From positions 3,658,001 through 3,722,000 of the forward strand of contig NC_021499.1 of the NCBI RefSeq assembly GCF_000412695.1: a stretch of DNA of 64,000 nucleotides. The letters are read 5' to 3'. The position numbers were made by a program, and so were the translations under genes. The DNA is from Pseudomonas resinovorans NBRC 106553. Lineage in GTDB: Bacteria > Pseudomonadota > Gammaproteobacteria > Pseudomonadales > Pseudomonadaceae. Shown here in pieces: positions 63,947 through 64,000 of this stretch (its first letter is position 1; each line of letters begins with the position of its first letter). The notes under the pieces were generated by a model that was not told the origin of the DNA, made no database searches, and saw only the letters and a list, made by a program, of their open reading frames with translations.

Positions 63947-64000
63947 ATGGATTACCAGACACCCAAGCCCCGCAAGAGCATGCACGCCCGCATCGTCCAG
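63947..64000 (+). CDS. Start of a truncated gene, probable GntR-family regulator
   Basis: The window ends 18 codons in (MDYQTPKPRKSMHARIVQ), frame still open. The R-S-MHARIVQ pattern resembles the N-terminus of FCD-type GntR regulators just before their DNA-binding helices. It lies after the dehydratase gene in the same direction, where a sugar-acid regulator would be expected. Guess from 18 residues only. Confidence 0.45.
   Translation, partial: MDYQTPKPRKSMHARIVQ

Overview
The window is chromosomal DNA of a high-GC gammaproteobacterium, almost certainly a Pseudomonas close to the P. aeruginosa/P. resinovorans side of the genus. Evidence is the codon use, the Shine-Dalgarno-led starts, and a gene order (fadE, PA2817-type protein, tRNA-Glu/Gly array, sagS, ospR, gpx, msrB, alaA-like, htpX, tpm, deaD, class II DAHP synthase, ohrR-like, efp, earP) that follows PAO1 PA2815-PA2852 as I remember it. 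Most of the window is conserved core, interrupted by one insertion sequence, several intergenic repeat families and an accessory catabolic block at the right end.

Layout. 0-8 kb: 3' end of a chemoreceptor gene, a small membrane protein, a thioesterase, a CHAD protein, then a minus-strand operon moxR-like/DUF58/tgpA and a separate small transglutaminase. 8-11 kb: fadE and a PA2817-type gene. 11.3-16.9 kb: an iron-regulated cell-surface signalling unit (candidate Fur box, FecI-type sigma factor, FecR-type regulator, candidate ECF promoter, signalling TonB receptor, PepSY protein, 57-residue membrane protein). 17.4-19.6 kb: a LysR regulator divergent from a fatty-acid-hydroxylase/SRPBCC fusion. 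19.6-20.3 kb: five tRNA genes read leftward (Glu-Gly-Gly-Glu-Gly) with a clear promoter and a terminator shared with the facing gene. 20.4-29.9 kb: redox and surface-sensing genes (GST, free-Met-sulfoxide reductase, DUF815 ATPase, SagS hybrid kinase, OspR, glutathione peroxidase, MsrB, AlaA-like, HtpX).

29.98-31.29 kb: a complete ISL3-family insertion sequence inside the T-tract of the htpX terminator, with an 8-bp target duplication. 31.3-41.2 kb: tpm, DODA-type dioxygenase, DEAD-box helicase, crotonase, spermidine-synthase-like protein, an FMO/SDR/TauE operon and class II DAHP synthase. 41.3-50.5 kb: YcaQ-type glycosylase, DUF3291, DUF1127 plus divergent LysR, a second TauE with divergent LysR, RDD protein, OhrR-like MarR followed by a secreted esterase (where I expect ohr), efp and earP. 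50.5-54 kb: small orphan genes, including an Asp/His/Arg-rich lipoprotein candidate, a Tat-type M15 peptidase and a very acidic zinc-ribbon protein.

54.1-64 kb: an accessory catabolic region. It has a meta-cleavage lower pathway (C-C hydrolase, hydroxy-oxovalerate aldolase, acylating acetaldehyde dehydrogenase), an MFS transporter, a periplasmic SMP-30-like propeller and a TcuA-like flavoprotein, with a repeat-filled 0.9-kb gap inside it, followed by an IlvD/Edd sugar-acid dehydratase and the first codons of a probable regulator.

The most interesting signals are: (i) OhrR-like regulator plus esterase at the ohr position, flanked by three operator-like CTTGCGC(G/A)CTAA sites whose core recurs in a perfect 24-bp palindrome upstream of gpx-ospR; (ii) the IS placed in a terminator U-tract; (iii) the hydroxylase-SRPBCC fusion; (iv) the incomplete aromatic pathway cluster. 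No CRISPR array, prophage or recognisable new defence system was seen.
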